DNA from: Candidatus Flexifilum affinis
GTDB taxonomy: Bacteria; Chloroflexota; Anaerolineae; Aggregatilineales; Phototrophicaceae
Direction of reading: 5' to 3'
DNA: 46,127 nucleotides
Assembly (NCBI GenBank): GCA_016713325.1
Contig: JADJPJ010000048.1
Span: forward strand, 1 to 46,127
Of the stretch, positions 16,779 through 25,204 are shown piece by piece. The position numbers were made by a program, and so were the translations under genes. Under the pieces are notes generated by a model. The model was not told the origin of the DNA and ran no database searches. It saw only the letters and a program-made list of their open reading frames with translations. Numbering within the stretch: position 1 is the stretch's first letter; the number at the start of each line of letters is the position of its first letter.

Positions 16779-17798
16779 ATGACACTTTCTCCGATCGGCG
16801 TCGTCATCGCCCAACTCGGCACGCCCGACGCGCCCACCGCGCAGGCCCTCCGGCCCTACCTGAAGCAGTTCCTCTCCGACATGCGCGTCATCGACTACTC
16901 GCCCTGGCTGTGGCAGCCGCTCCTGCGGGGGATCATCCTCAACACCCGCCCCCGCCGCTCGGCGAAGCTGTACGCCCGCATCTGGCGCGAGGACGGCTCC
17001 CCGCTGCTGGTTTTCTCGCAGCAGACGGTCGAGGGCGTGCAGCAGCGTCTGGGGGATGGCTACCGGGTGGTGCTGGGGATGCGCTACGGTAATCCGAGCA
17101 TCGCCAACGCCATCGCGCAGCTTGAAAACTTCGGCATCGACCGCATCGTCGTCGCGCCCATGTTCCCGCAGTGCTCCTCGACCACCACCCTGTCGATCTA
17201 CGATGCCGTTTATCAGGCGGCCGCCGGGCGACGCTGCCCGCTCTTTCACGAGCGCAAGCGCCACGCCCCGACCCTGCGCTTCGTCGATCCGTTCTACGAC
17301 CGGCCGGGCTACATCGAGGCCATGCGCGATCACCTGACGACGCTGGTCGCCGCCCTGCCGGAGCGCCCCGACCACTACGTCGTCAGCTTCCACGGCGTCC
17401 CGCAGCGCTACGTGACGACCGGCGATCCCTACCGCGGCCAGTGCGAGCGCACCGCCCATCTATTGGCCGAGGCGATGGGCTGGCGCGACAGCGACTGGCG
17501 CCTCTGCTTCCAATCCCGCTTCGGGCCGGAAACATGGCTGGAGCCGGCCACCGACACCACGCTGGAGGGGCTGTCAGCGCAGGGAATCCAGCGCCCGCTG
17601 ATCTTCTCGCCGGGCTTCGTCGCCGACTGTCTGGAGACGCTCGACGAGTTGGGCAACGAGGGCCGGCACCAGTTCGCCGAGGGCGGCGGCGACCCGGACA
17701 GGTTCACCTTCGCGCCTTGCCTCAACGCCCACGCCGGCTGGCTGGACTTCCTCGCCGGGCTGATCGCCGAAAACGCAGGGGGGTGGTCCGCCCGTTAG
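16779..17798 (+). CDS. hemH: Ferrochelatase
   Basis: The 339-residue protein inserts Fe2+ (or, in coproporphyrin-dependent bacteria, iron into coproporphyrin III) at the end of haem synthesis. Family marks include VVIAQLGTPDAP near the N-terminus, PMFPQCSSTTTLSIYD, and the metal-binding His in VVSFHGVPQRY (about residue 204). Further marks are FQSRFGPETWLEPATD and PGFVADCLETLDELGNE with the catalytic Glu. No membrane segment is present. It stands alone among haem genes, although a haem-type membrane protein lies at 1157-1951. No strong ribosome site precedes the ATG. Confidence 0.95.
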   Translation: MTLSPIGVVIAQLGTPDAPTAQALRPYLKQFLSDMRVIDYSPWLWQPLLRGIILNTRPRRSAKLYARIWREDGSPLLVFSQQTVEGVQQRLGDGYRVVLGMRYGNPSIANAIAQLENFGIDRIVVAPMFPQCSSTTTLSIYDAVYQAAAGRRCPLFHERKRHAPTLRFVDPFYDRPGYIEAMRDHLTTLVAALPERPDHYVVSFHGVPQRYVTTGDPYRGQCERTAHLLAEAMGWRDSDWRLCFQSRFGPETWLEPATDTTLEGLSAQGIQRPLIFSPGFVADCLETLDELGNEGRHQFAEGGGDPDRFTFAPCLNAHAGWLDFLAGLIAENAGGWSAR

Positions 17799-18073
17799 AT
17801 TGTGCGTGAAAACTCGCCTTTGGCTGGTTTGGCCGCTCCTCACCCTTGCTGCAACTCGCTAAGCTCCCCTTCTCCATCGTCTGGCTGAGGGGGCGATCCT
17901 AGAGTTCAGCGGACTCCAGGTCTCCACGTCCAGTTCCCCCTCGCCCCGCTTGCGTGGGAGAGGGGGTCAGGGGGTGAGGGGTTAAGCTATTGCACGGAAA
18001 AGGGATCGCGGGGTGATGAAAAGCCATTTGTGCAGGCCACAGCCCGCTCGCGCGTCATGGCCTGCATGGTCGA
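17799..18073. repeat. Intergenic region with GC-rich dispersed repeat
   Basis: Bases 17933-17981 run from GTTCCCCCTCGCCCCGCTTG to GGTCAGGGGGTGAGGGG. The same ends occur in inverse orientation at 44062-44126, and the GGGGGTGAGGGG part also lies just after 28101. This is a dispersed, partly palindromic intergenic element. No gene is seen here. Confidence 0.6.
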
Positions 18074-18103
18074 TTGTCCCGGATCAGACATCCGTGTCAT
18101 AAT
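18074..18103 (+). promoter_or_regulatory. Sigma-70-type promoter of the patatin gene
   Basis: TTGTCC (18074-18079) and CATAAT (18098-18103) are 18 bp apart. This would give a leader of about 55 nt before the ATG at 18164. Confidence 0.5.
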
Positions 18104-18163
18104 AAAAGCATTAAGCACAGCGCATTGCCGTGTAATGGTTGCCGCTTTGCAGGAGAGACTCTC

Positions 18164-19261
18164 ATGGCTATGGAAGGGCTTCGCAAACACGTCGCGATCG
18201 CCATCGACGGCGGCGGCATCAAGGGCCTGATCGTCGCCCAGGCCCTGCAAGTGCTGGAAGACGCACTGGGCGGCGATCCCCTCATCGAGCATCCGCAGAT
18301 CAAGATCCTGGCCGGCACCTCGACCGGCGCGGTGATCACCGCCGGCATCGCCGTTGGCATGCGCATGTCGGACATCACGCAGATCTACCTGGAACTCGGG
18401 CGCAGCGTCTTCCCGCCGCTCTTCCCCTCCTGGATTCCCGATTCCGTGCAGAGCAAGCTGAAGATCGCGCTCGGCCTCGTCAGACCCGCCCTTTATCCCA
18501 ACCGGGCTTTGCAGGACATCCTCCGCTCGCGCATCGGCGAGCGCACCGGCGACCCGGACCTGACCCTGGGCGCCCTCCGGCAGCGGCTGAAGGACGATCA
18601 GGCGCTGGTCATCACGGCGGCCAACATCAACGAGCGGCGCACGCACTTTCTCAAGTCGAACGACGACAAAGACGCGGAATGGGAACTGTGGGCGGCGGCG
18701 CTGGCCTCCTCGGCAGCCCCCGCCGTGCTGCCGGTGATGGCCTACGACGGCGGCTACTTCACCGATGGCGGCGTCGGCAGCTATGGCAACCCTGGGGCCG
18801 TCGCCGCGCGCGAGGCCGTCGAATGGCGGGGCTACGATCCGCGCGATGTCACCGTGCTCAGCTTCGGCACCGGCTGGACCAGCCCGCAGACCTTCGAGGC
18901 CGCCCACGGCCGGCCGGATCAGTGGCGGATCCTCGACTGGGCCATGAATGCCGCCAGCATCATCCTCGGCGACGCCGTCCGCTCCCAGTCCATCGACATC
19001 ATCTACGACTACGTTCACCGAGGCATGGACTTCCGCCGCTTCCAGCTCGAACTGAACCCCGACATCGACATGGCCGACACGCGCGAGGCCACCATGGCCC
19101 AGATGCAGCAGTTCGGCGTCGTGCTCGGACAGCGCATCCTGAACAACCACTACGCCTCCGACGCCCACCCGGAATACGATCCCGAAGGTATCTACGCCGC
19201 CATCGAGCGCTACGAGGCGAGCGTCGCCCGCAGTCGCGCCCAGGCGGCGCAGGCGCGATAG
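18164..19261 (+). CDS. Patatin-like phospholipase
   Basis: The 365-residue protein starts at an ATG with AGGAGAG 7 nt upstream. It has the oxyanion loop DGGGIKG (residues 15-21), the nucleophile elbow GTSTG (Ser53) and the catalytic Asp in YFTDGGVG (about residue 201). This Ser-Asp dyad cleaves acyl chains from glycerolipids. There is no signal peptide, so it is presumably cytosolic. Related patatins also act in CBASS and CD-NTase defence, but no cyclase is adjacent, so a housekeeping lipid role is as likely. It converges on the WD40 gene with a hairpin between them. Confidence 0.92.
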   Translation: MAMEGLRKHVAIAIDGGGIKGLIVAQALQVLEDALGGDPLIEHPQIKILAGTSTGAVITAGIAVGMRMSDITQIYLELGRSVFPPLFPSWIPDSVQSKLKIALGLVRPALYPNRALQDILRSRIGERTGDPDLTLGALRQRLKDDQALVITAANINERRTHFLKSNDDKDAEWELWAAALASSAAPAVLPVMAYDGGYFTDGGVGSYGNPGAVAAREAVEWRGYDPRDVTVLSFGTGWTSPQTFEAAHGRPDQWRILDWAMNAASIILGDAVRSQSIDIIYDYVHRGMDFRRFQLELNPDIDMADTREATMAQMQQFGVVLGQRILNNHYASDAHPEYDPEGIYAAIERYEASVARSRAQAAQAR

Positions 19262-19313
19262 TTCGCGTGCAGGGGCCTGTCGGGGTGAGGGGTTCCAGGT
19301 TTCGCCGCTTCGC

Positions 19314-19339
19314 TGGGGATGCACCACAGGGCATCCCCA
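19314..19339. terminator. Hairpin between convergent genes
   Basis: TGGGGATGC (19314-19322) pairs perfectly with GCATCCCCA (19331-19339) over an 8-nt loop. It lies between the stops of the patatin and WD40 genes, so it may act on both strands. There is no T-run. Confidence 0.5.
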
Positions 19340-19359
19340 TATCGTGTGTGTTTGATGGA

Positions 19360-20872
19360 CTACGGCAGGCCGTACACCCGCACCGTGCGATCCTTGCCGG
19401 CGGCGGCGATCAGCGTCTGGTCCGGGCTGAAGGTCACGCCGTTCAGCCAGTCGGGCGTGGTGAGGCTGGCCAGCATGTCGCCGGTCGCGACCGAAAACAG
19501 GCACAGGCCCTCGCTGGCGGCAATGGCCATCAGGGTGTTGTCCGGGCTGAACTCGAAGTCCGCCATTGTCCCCACGCAGTCGTCCAACCGCTGGACTTCC
19601 GTGCCGGTCACCGGATCGAGCAGGAAGACGTCGAAGGCATCGCTGACGGCCAGCAGGCTGCCGTCGGGGCTGTAGCCCAGCCAGGTCAGATTACGCGCGC
19701 TCGTCGACAGTCCTGAAGCAATTGCCGGCGCCGTGTGCAGTTCCTGCATCGACGCCGTATCCCACAGCAGACAGCGTTTCATCATAGCCGCCAACGGCCA
19801 ATTGCGCGCTGTCCGGGCTGAAGGCGATCGCGGTCATCACCGGCGTGTGCCCGACCGCCGAAGCGATCTCCGTCCCGGCAGCGAAGTCCCACAGCGTCAG
19901 CGACGGCAGCGTGCTCACCGAAACCAACTGCGAGCCGTCGGCGTTGAAGGCCAAATCGCGCACATCGCCCGCGCCCAGCCCGAAGACTCGCCCCGGCGCC
20001 TTGGCGTTTACATCCCAGACGACGATCAGACCATCGTTGTGGCCGCTCACCAGCGTATTGCCATCCGGGCTGGCCGCCAGAGCGAAAGCGCCCCGGACCC
20101 GCTGGGCATCCGTGCCGGCAAGCGCGCCCAGTTCCGCCCCGGAGGCCACATCCCACAGGCGAACGCTCTCGTCGTAGCTGGCCGTGACCAGCACCGACGT
20201 GTCCGGGCTGAAGACGAAATCATACACGTAGCGGGTATGCCCGCTGATGACCGCCGCTTCCGTGCCATCGGTGGCGCGCCACAAATGCACCTTGTAGTCG
20301 GTGGTGCTGCCCGCCAGCAGCGTCCCGTCGGGGCTGAACACCAGCTCGGCATCCCCCTGGATGCTCCCGCTGATCGTCGCCTTCGCCACGCCCGCGACCA
20401 TATCCCAGAGCAGCACACCGCTGCTGCCCAGATTCACCGCCAGGAGCATCCCATCTGGCGAGAACGCCAGCGACGATGCGGTCCGCCCGGCGTCGAACGA
20501 TGCCGCCAGCTCCAGCGTCGCCGGGTTCCACAGCTCGACCTTCTGCCCAACTGAGATCGCCAGCAGGCCGCCATCCGGCATATAGGCCAGCCCGCCGGGA
20601 TCATCCGTCGTGACGATGAACGGCGGCTCAGTCGGCGTGTTCAGGGTATCCGCGGGATACAACCAGACCCCCACGCTGCTGAGCACTGCGATCGTCCCGC
20701 CATCCGGCGAATAGGCGACGCGGTCGGTGGCCCCGCGCCCGAGCCGGATCAGCTCGATGAGCTGCGATCCGTTCTCCGGGGTGAGGATGCCGCGGGGGAC
20801 TTCCTGCGCGCTGGCAGGCGGAAGAACAGCAAGAAGAATGATAGTAAGGACAAGGGCAAGCAACAATTTCAT
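19360..20872 (-). pseudogene. Secreted WD40 beta-propeller protein, one frameshift
   Basis: The ATG at 20872 has AAGGAG upstream, and a signal peptide covers residues 1-22 (cleavage after ASA). Repeats of about 42 residues follow, each with an FSPDG-like turn and several ending LWD, giving roughly ten blades or part-blades. The first frame runs from 20872 to 19691 and loses sense after GGYDETL near 19775. The propeller resumes in another frame as CLLWDTASMQ and runs to a stop at 19360. Dropping one base gives GGYDETCLLWD, exactly one WD repeat in length. The break is therefore a single-base insertion or a sequence error. The protein would be a scaffold outside the membrane; its ligand is unknown. 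Confidence 0.8.
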
Positions 20873-20907
20873 TTCATCCGTCTCCTTGAGGACAGAAGAG
20901 TCGCCGA

Positions 20908-21483
20908 TCAGGGTAGAGGCGGGTGGAGGTAGGCTATCGATTTTTTAGCGATCCTAAGCAACTTGAACCTCCGCGCGGTCAGGGTTTTGTCGTGACAAAA
21001 ATCACAAACGCCCCTGTTCCTGCGGTCAGCCGGGGCGTTTGCCGTTGCAGCGAGGGTAGGCAGCCTCTGCGTCTGAGCGGAATTAATCCTGCTTTCCAAC
21101 CATTTCAGGGCTTCGTCCACGTCGTCGAAAATCTGGATGGTCAGCCCCTGCTTGAGGCCCTCGCGTATGAACCAGTCCATATTCATCTGGCCAACCTTCT
21201 TGTCCGGCATGACGATTGCCCAGTACTTCCAGCCGGCGGCGCGCACCCGGGGATTCCAGTCGTTCAGCGCCCATTCGGCGTCGACTTTGGGCAGCGCCGA
21301 ATTCTTGCGATCGTCCGAGAGCCATTTCGTCGCACTGCGCTGACTGAAAATCTCCAGCCCTCTTTCCAGGACGCCGCGGAACTGCTCACCATGGATATAG
21401 CGGTGAAATTCGTGATGCACGATCCCCGCTTCAGCGTAGTGCCAGACGGTGGCGTAGTCGGTCTCAAGGACAATTGTCTTCAT
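20908..21483 (-). CDS. STAS/SpoIIAA-like protein, paralogue 1 of 3, C-terminal extension
   Basis: Residues 1-135 match the two neighbouring genes. They have an N-terminal VLETDYATVWHYAEAGIVHHEFHR, then KWLSDDRKNSALP, then AGWKYWAIVMPDKKVGQMNM, then IFDDVDEALKWLES. The pattern fits small STAS/SEC14-like proteins with an SpoIIAA-like fold whose function is unknown. Its sisters end right after the last helix, but this copy runs on for about 55 residues rich in Arg, Ala and Leu. The extension is probably former intergenic sequence read after loss of the original stop. The ribosome site is weak. It is the last of three tandem copies on this strand. Confidence 0.68.
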   Translation of the reverse strand: MKTIVLETDYATVWHYAEAGIVHHEFHRYIHGEQFRGVLERGLEIFSQRSATKWLSDDRKNSALPKVDAEWALNDWNPRVRAAGWKYWAIVMPDKKVGQMNMDWFIREGLKQGLTIQIFDDVDEALKWLESRINSAQTQRLPTLAATANAPADRRNRGVCDFCHDKTLTARRFKLLRIAKKSIAYLHPPLP

Positions 21484-21534
21484 TCAATCGGCTCAGCAAC
21501 AACAGCGGCCAAGGATCAGCGCTATATGGGACGT

Positions 21535-21935
21535 CTAGTTGACGCTTTCCAGCCATTCGAGCGCCTCGTCGGCGTCTTCGAAGACCTTGATGGTCAGCCC
21601 GTTCTTGATGTTCTCGCGCATCAGCCAGTCCATGTTCATCTGGCCGACCTTCTTGTCTGGCATCACCACCGCCCAGTAATTCCAGCCGGCGGCGAACACC
21701 GGGCGCCCAGTCCTTCAGCCCCCACCGGAGTCGGCCTGGGGAGCGCCGAATTCTTGCGATCGTCCGAAAGCCATTTCTTTGCGCCGTACTGCTTGAAGAT
21801 CTCCAGTCCTTTTTCCAGGACGCCGCGGAACTGATCGCCATGGATGAAGCGGTGAAATTCGTGATGGACGATTCCCGCTTCAGGGTGATACCACACGGTT
21901 GCGTAGTCCGTCTCAATAATGGTGGTCTGTGACAT
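21535..21935 (-). pseudogene. STAS/SpoIIAA-like protein, paralogue 2 of 3, broken by small deletions
   Basis: The ATG at 21935 has GGAGAA upstream. The first 66 residues (IIETDYATVWYHPEAGIVHH through KWLSDDRKNSALP) are in one frame. A short piece, RWGLKDWAPG, is in a second. The rest, from AGWNYWAVVMPDKKVGQMNM to FEDADEALEWLESVN and a TAG at 21535, is in a third. Against paralogue 1 this copy lacks 5 bases between about 21697 and 21748, spread over G and C runs. It is either a recent pseudogene or a consensus error. If repaired, it would be a normal family member of about 135 residues and the closest relative of paralogue 1. Confidence 0.68.
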
Positions 21936-22029
21936 GTCCAGGTTCTCCGTATTGCAGCGACATCAAAGCGCCATCAACAAAAGCTCAGCATCAAAACGGC
22001 GAAGAAAAACCGCGTTCTGCCTTAGCCAC

Positions 22030-22431
22030 TCAGACCGACATCAGCCATTCGAGCGCTTCTTCGCTATCCTCAAATACCCGCACCTGCAAACCGCGATCGA
22101 TGTACTGCTTGAGGATGCGATTCATGTTCAACTGGCCGGCGACTTTGTCCGGCATAATGATCGCCCAGGCTTGCCAACCCGCCTCCACGCATTGCACGGA
22201 CCACTCCTGCGTGCTCCAGGCCAGATCTTCGGTGGTCAGCGACGAGTTCTTGCGATCGTCGGAGAGCCATTTCCCACCACCATTTTCCCTGAAGAGGCGC
22301 AGGCCGGTCTCCAGAACGGCGCGGAACGGTTGGCCATGGATAAATTTGTGAAAAACATGATGGACGATCTTGTATTCCGGGTAGTACCAGAGGCTTGCGT
22401 ACTCGTCGTCGAGAACCGTGATCTTGTTCAT
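22030..22431 (-). CDS. STAS/SpoIIAA-like protein, paralogue 3 of 3, intact
   Basis: This 133-residue protein is the only undamaged copy. It has VLDDEYASLWYYPEYKIVHH, GKWLSDDRKNSSL, AGWQAWAIIMPDKVAGQLNM and VFEDSEEALEWLMSV. It is the most diverged of the three and probably first in the transcript, with AGGTGA 10 nt upstream of the ATG. There is no membrane segment or signal. The tandem layout implies local duplication. It is divergent from a histidine kinase operon, with shared regulatory sequence between them. A signalling or anti-anti-sigma-like role is only a guess from the fold. Confidence 0.72.
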   Translation of the reverse strand: MNKITVLDDEYASLWYYPEYKIVHHVFHKFIHGQPFRAVLETGLRLFRENGGGKWLSDDRKNSSLTTEDLAWSTQEWSVQCVEAGWQAWAIIMPDKVAGQLNMNRILKQYIDRGLQVRVFEDSEEALEWLMSV

Positions 22432-22505
22432 GGCGTCTTCACCTGGTGATCGGCCGGTAATTTGTCTTTATCATAGCCCAATCCCTTAATGGTATGCGCC
22501 ATAAG

Positions 22506-22559
22506 TTCACAATTTTTCGCGAAAATTTCACAATCCTCGGTGATACCACAGGCTATAAT
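22506..22559 (+). promoter_or_regulatory. Direct repeats and -10 box upstream of the histidine kinase operon
   Basis: TTCACAAT occurs at 22506-22513 and 22527-22534, exactly 21 bp apart, flanking the palindrome TTTTCGCGAAAA (22514-22525). A consensus TATAAT lies at 22554-22559. The second repeat overlaps the -35 region, where no good -35 hexamer is present. This is the layout of an activator-dependent promoter. Confidence 0.5.
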
Positions 22560-22652
22560 CATTACTGAAGAAACACGTCTAATAGATAAATTATGACCAT
22601 TCTGTTCATGCGTTTGCCTCTAGGGTGTTTATCTTTACGAAGGACCAAGTCG

Positions 22653-23624
22653 ATGACCACGGACAGTGCTTTGCCAGCATCAGAACTGCTTCAATCTCTG
22701 CAAACCACCCTGACCGCTCTGCAGGCGCGTGTCACCGCCCTTGAGGCGTCCGAAGTGGCACTGCGCAAGGCCGGCGAGGAGCTTGAGCGCAGCCTGGCCG
22801 ACCGTGAAATCGAGCTTCAGGCCACCACCGACGAATTTCTGCGCGCTCAGGACGACCTCGAACATGCGAAGGCCGAAGCCGAGCGTGCCAACAAGGTGAA
22901 ATCGACCTTCCTGGCCAGCATGTCCCACGAGCTGAGGACGCCGCTGAATGCCATCATCAACTTCACCAAGTTCGTCGCCGGCGGCGATTTCGGCCCGGTC
23001 AACGACGAACAGCGCGACATGCTGAACGAAGTCGTCAACAGCGGCAAGCACCTGCTCAGCCTGATCAACGACGTGCTCGATATGTCCAAGATCGAGAGCG
23101 GCTCCCTCAAGCTCTTCATCGAGGAAAATGTCGACGTCCAGAATCTGCTCGTGACGGCCGTCACGACCGGCGAAGGTCTGGTACGAGGCAAAGACGTCAC
23201 CTTCGAAGCCGACATCAGCCCGGATATCCCCCTCATCCGTGGCGACCGGCAGCGTATCGTCCAGATCTTCCTCAATATCGTCGCCAATGCCTGCCGCTTC
23301 ACCGACCACGGCAGCATCCGCGTCAAGGCACACATGCAGGGAGACGAGCTCCTGGTGTCAGTGGCCGACACCGGTCCGGGCATCGATCCGGAAGATCGCG
23401 ACGCCGTCTTCATCGCCTTCCGGCAGACGGCCAGCGGCATCCGCACCACCGGCGGCACCGGGCTGGGCATGCCCCTCACCAAGACGATGGTCGAGGCGCA
23501 CGGCGGAAAGATCTGGTTCGACAGCGAAGTCGGCAAAGGGTCGACGTTCTCCATCAGCCTTCCCATCCGTGCGGCGGCGCTCATCCCGACCTTTGCCATG
23601 CTTGAGGGAGCGGCGACATCATGA
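22653..23624 (+). CDS. Cytosolic hybrid-free histidine kinase with coiled-coil N-terminus
   Basis: I chose the ATG at MTTDSALPAS, with GAAGGA 9 nt upstream; an in-frame ATG at 22593 has no ribosome site. Residues about 10-85 are a coiled coil with no PAS, GAF or membrane segment. The H box is SMSHELRTPLNAI (His92). The ATPase domain has NIVANACRF, DTGPGID, FIAFRQT and GTGLGMPLTKTM. The kinase lacks its own sensor, so input probably comes through the coiled coil or a partner. Its stop overlaps the ATG of a receiver gene (ATGA), and two more receivers follow, giving four co-directional genes. Confidence 0.92.
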   Translation: MTTDSALPASELLQSLQTTLTALQARVTALEASEVALRKAGEELERSLADREIELQATTDEFLRAQDDLEHAKAEAERANKVKSTFLASMSHELRTPLNAIINFTKFVAGGDFGPVNDEQRDMLNEVVNSGKHLLSLINDVLDMSKIESGSLKLFIEENVDVQNLLVTAVTTGEGLVRGKDVTFEADISPDIPLIRGDRQRIVQIFLNIVANACRFTDHGSIRVKAHMQGDELLVSVADTGPGIDPEDRDAVFIAFRQTASGIRTTGGTGLGMPLTKTMVEAHGGKIWFDSEVGKGSTFSISLPIRAAALIPTFAMLEGAATS

Positions 23625-24043
23625 AAGGCACTGTCGTGAAAGATATCGCCGTACTCTATGCCGATGACGACGCGCCGAGCCGCACCATCGTCAATATCGC
23701 GCTGACCAAACGGATGGGCCTGTCACGCGTCACCCTGCTGCCGGACAGCGCCGACTTCCTGGCGCGGATGCAGGCCGCCAACCAGCACTACGATCTGGTG
23801 CTGCTGGACATCCACATGAAGCCTTATACCGGCTTTCAACTGCTGAAAATGCTGCGCGCGCTGCCGGAATATGCCGACACGCCCATCGTCGCGCTGACCG
23901 CGAGCGTCATGAACGAAGAGGTGCGGCAGCTCGAAGAGGCAGGTTTCGACAGCGTCGTGGCCAAACCCATCGACATCGATCGCTTTCCGCAGATCGTTGA
24001 GCGGATCATGCAGGGCGAACGAATCTGGACCATCGTGGACTGA
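23621..24043 (+). CDS. Single-domain response regulator 1
   Basis: The 140-residue protein is a receiver only. It has the acidic pair in VLYADDDAP, phosphoacceptor Asp63 in LVLLDIHMKP, the Thr in VALTAS and Lys in VVAKPID. There is no output domain. It overlaps the kinase gene by 4 bp, so it is the obvious phosphate partner. The tail DIDRFPQIVERIMQGERIWTI is shared with the next two receivers. Confidence 0.92.
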   Translation: MKGTVVKDIAVLYADDDAPSRTIVNIALTKRMGLSRVTLLPDSADFLARMQAANQHYDLVLLDIHMKPYTGFQLLKMLRALPEYADTPIVALTASVMNEEVRQLEEAGFDSVVAKPIDIDRFPQIVERIMQGERIWTIVD

Positions 24044-24147
24044 GGAGCAGGTCGTCAGGCGTGACGTGCGAAACCATGGGGTTTCCACGGATTGACCAGA
24101 GTGGCCCGGGATGTATTGGTGTGAAAGGCGAGACGTAACGTCAATCG

Positions 24148-24582
24148 ATGAACAAACTTCAAGGAAAACACATCTTCATCGTCGAAGACAACCCGCAGAA
24201 CCGTGTCATCTACCAGGTGATGTTTCTGCGTCGCAGCGCAATCGTCGAATTTGAACGCTGGGGAAACGGTACGGTCAACAAGCTCAGAAATCTGCCCTCG
24301 GTCGATGTCATCATCATGGATCTGATGCTGGCCTCCGGCGCCAGCGGCTTCGAGATTCTGCAGGAAATTCGCCAGCAGGAAAAGTTCGCCACTGTGCCGG
24401 TGGTCGCCGTCTCCGCGGCCGATCCCAGCACCACCCTGACGCGCTGCATTGAGGCGGGTTTTTCCGGCTTCATCCCCAAGCCTATCGACACCGATCGCTT
24501 TCCTGACCTGATCGTCCGCATCATCGAAGGCGATAAGATCTGGCTGTTGAGCAGCGTCAGCGCCGAGACGGCCAGTCCGTAA
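24148..24582 (+). CDS. Single-domain response regulator 2
   Basis: The 144-residue receiver has IFIVEDNPQNR, phosphoacceptor Asp58 in VIIMDLMLAS, Ser in VAVSAAD and Lys in FIPKPIDTDRFP. It lacks an output domain. The C-terminus LIVRIIEGDKIWLL repeats the pattern of receiver 1. It lies 104 bp after that gene, on the same strand and probably in the same regulatory unit. Confidence 0.9.
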   Translation: MNKLQGKHIFIVEDNPQNRVIYQVMFLRRSAIVEFERWGNGTVNKLRNLPSVDVIIMDLMLASGASGFEILQEIRQQEKFATVPVVAVSAADPSTTLTRCIEAGFSGFIPKPIDTDRFPDLIVRIIEGDKIWLLSSVSAETASP

Positions 24583-24622
24583 CCCTCTCGCCGTGCGAGA
24601 GGCGCTCTCGCCTGGCGAGAGA
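24583..24622. terminator. Paired hairpins between receivers 2 and 3
   Basis: CCTCTCGC (24584-24591) pairs with GCGAGAGG (24595-24602). CTCTCGC (24605-24611) pairs with GCGAGAG (24615-24621). They could reduce read-through into receiver 3. No T-run follows. Confidence 0.4.
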
Positions 24623-24679
24623 CGACCTGATACCCTGTGACGCCGCCATGTGCGTCGTCTAATGTGTAGGAAAACAAGG

Positions 24680-25069
24680 ATGAGTCAACTAAACGCCCTC
24701 GTCGTCGACGACAACAAGAACAACCGGGATGTGCTTGTCAGACTGTTGGAACGCGAGCAGGTTCAGTGCGTGCAGTGCCAGAATGCCAGCCAGATTTCAC
24801 AGGCGCTCGACAGCGGCGCGCATTTCGATGTGGTCTTTCTGGATCTGGAGATGCCCAATTTGGACGGCTACACCGTGCTGCGCGCCATCAGGGCCGACCC
24901 GCGCTTTGAGAATGCCCCGGTGATCGCTTATACCGTGCATCTCAGCGAAATCAGCACCGTGCGCGATTACGGCTTCGACGGCTTCCTGGGCAAGCCTCTG
25001 GACCCCGATCGCTTCCCGGATCAGTTCGCCCGCATCATGAACGGCGAGTCCGTCTGGATCACCAATTGA
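24680..25069 (+). CDS. Single-domain response regulator 3
   Basis: The start is the ATG at MSQLNALVVDDN, close behind an AAGGA; an upstream in-frame ATG would add ten unconserved residues. The 129-residue receiver has VVDDNKNNRD, phosphoacceptor Asp55 in VVFLDLEMPNLDGY, Thr in IAYTVHLS and Lys in FLGKPLDPDRFP. The end RIMNGESVWITN matches receivers 1 and 2. Most likely the three arose by duplication and now branch or buffer the phosphate flow from the one kinase. Confidence 0.9.
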   Translation: MSQLNALVVDDNKNNRDVLVRLLEREQVQCVQCQNASQISQALDSGAHFDVVFLDLEMPNLDGYTVLRAIRADPRFENAPVIAYTVHLSEISTVRDYGFDGFLGKPLDPDRFPDQFARIMNGESVWITN

Positions 25070-25077
25070 AGCTGTAG

Positions 25078-25097
25078 GGACATGCCATGGCATGTCC
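25078..25097. repeat. Perfect 20-bp palindrome of the GTAGGG family
   Basis: GGACATGCCATGGCATGTCC is a perfect palindrome headed by GTAG (25074-25077). It has the same form as the array at 44182-44430. It lies 9 bp after the receiver 3 stop. Confidence 0.6.
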
Positions 25098-25114
25098 GCA
25101 ATGAGCCCATGGAA

Positions 25115-25157
25115 TCACAACGGGGGTGGATCGTCGTCCGATCCACCCCCGTTGTGA
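25115..25157. terminator. Bidirectional 19-bp hairpin
   Basis: Bases 25115-25133 pair perfectly with 25139-25157 across a 5-nt loop. It separates the converging receiver 3 and substrate-binding protein genes and could stop transcription from both sides. Confidence 0.65.
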
Positions 25158-25204
25158 GTCTTACGTCGGTTACGGATAAGCACCCTGAGAGAGAACTCCA
25201 GTTC

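Noticed and set aside
18164..19261. Patatin as part of a CBASS-type defence operon
   Set aside because: No CD-NTase, ubiquitin-like or HORMA/TRIP13 gene is adjacent, so there is no support beyond the domain.
17987..19504. Long minus-strand frame of about 500 codons
   Set aside because: It is the antisense shadow of the patatin gene, which has clear catalytic motifs and a ribosome site.
22593..22652. Upstream ATG extending the kinase by 20 residues
   Set aside because: It has no ribosome site, and the extra residues (Leu/Arg-rich) do not form part of the coiled coil.
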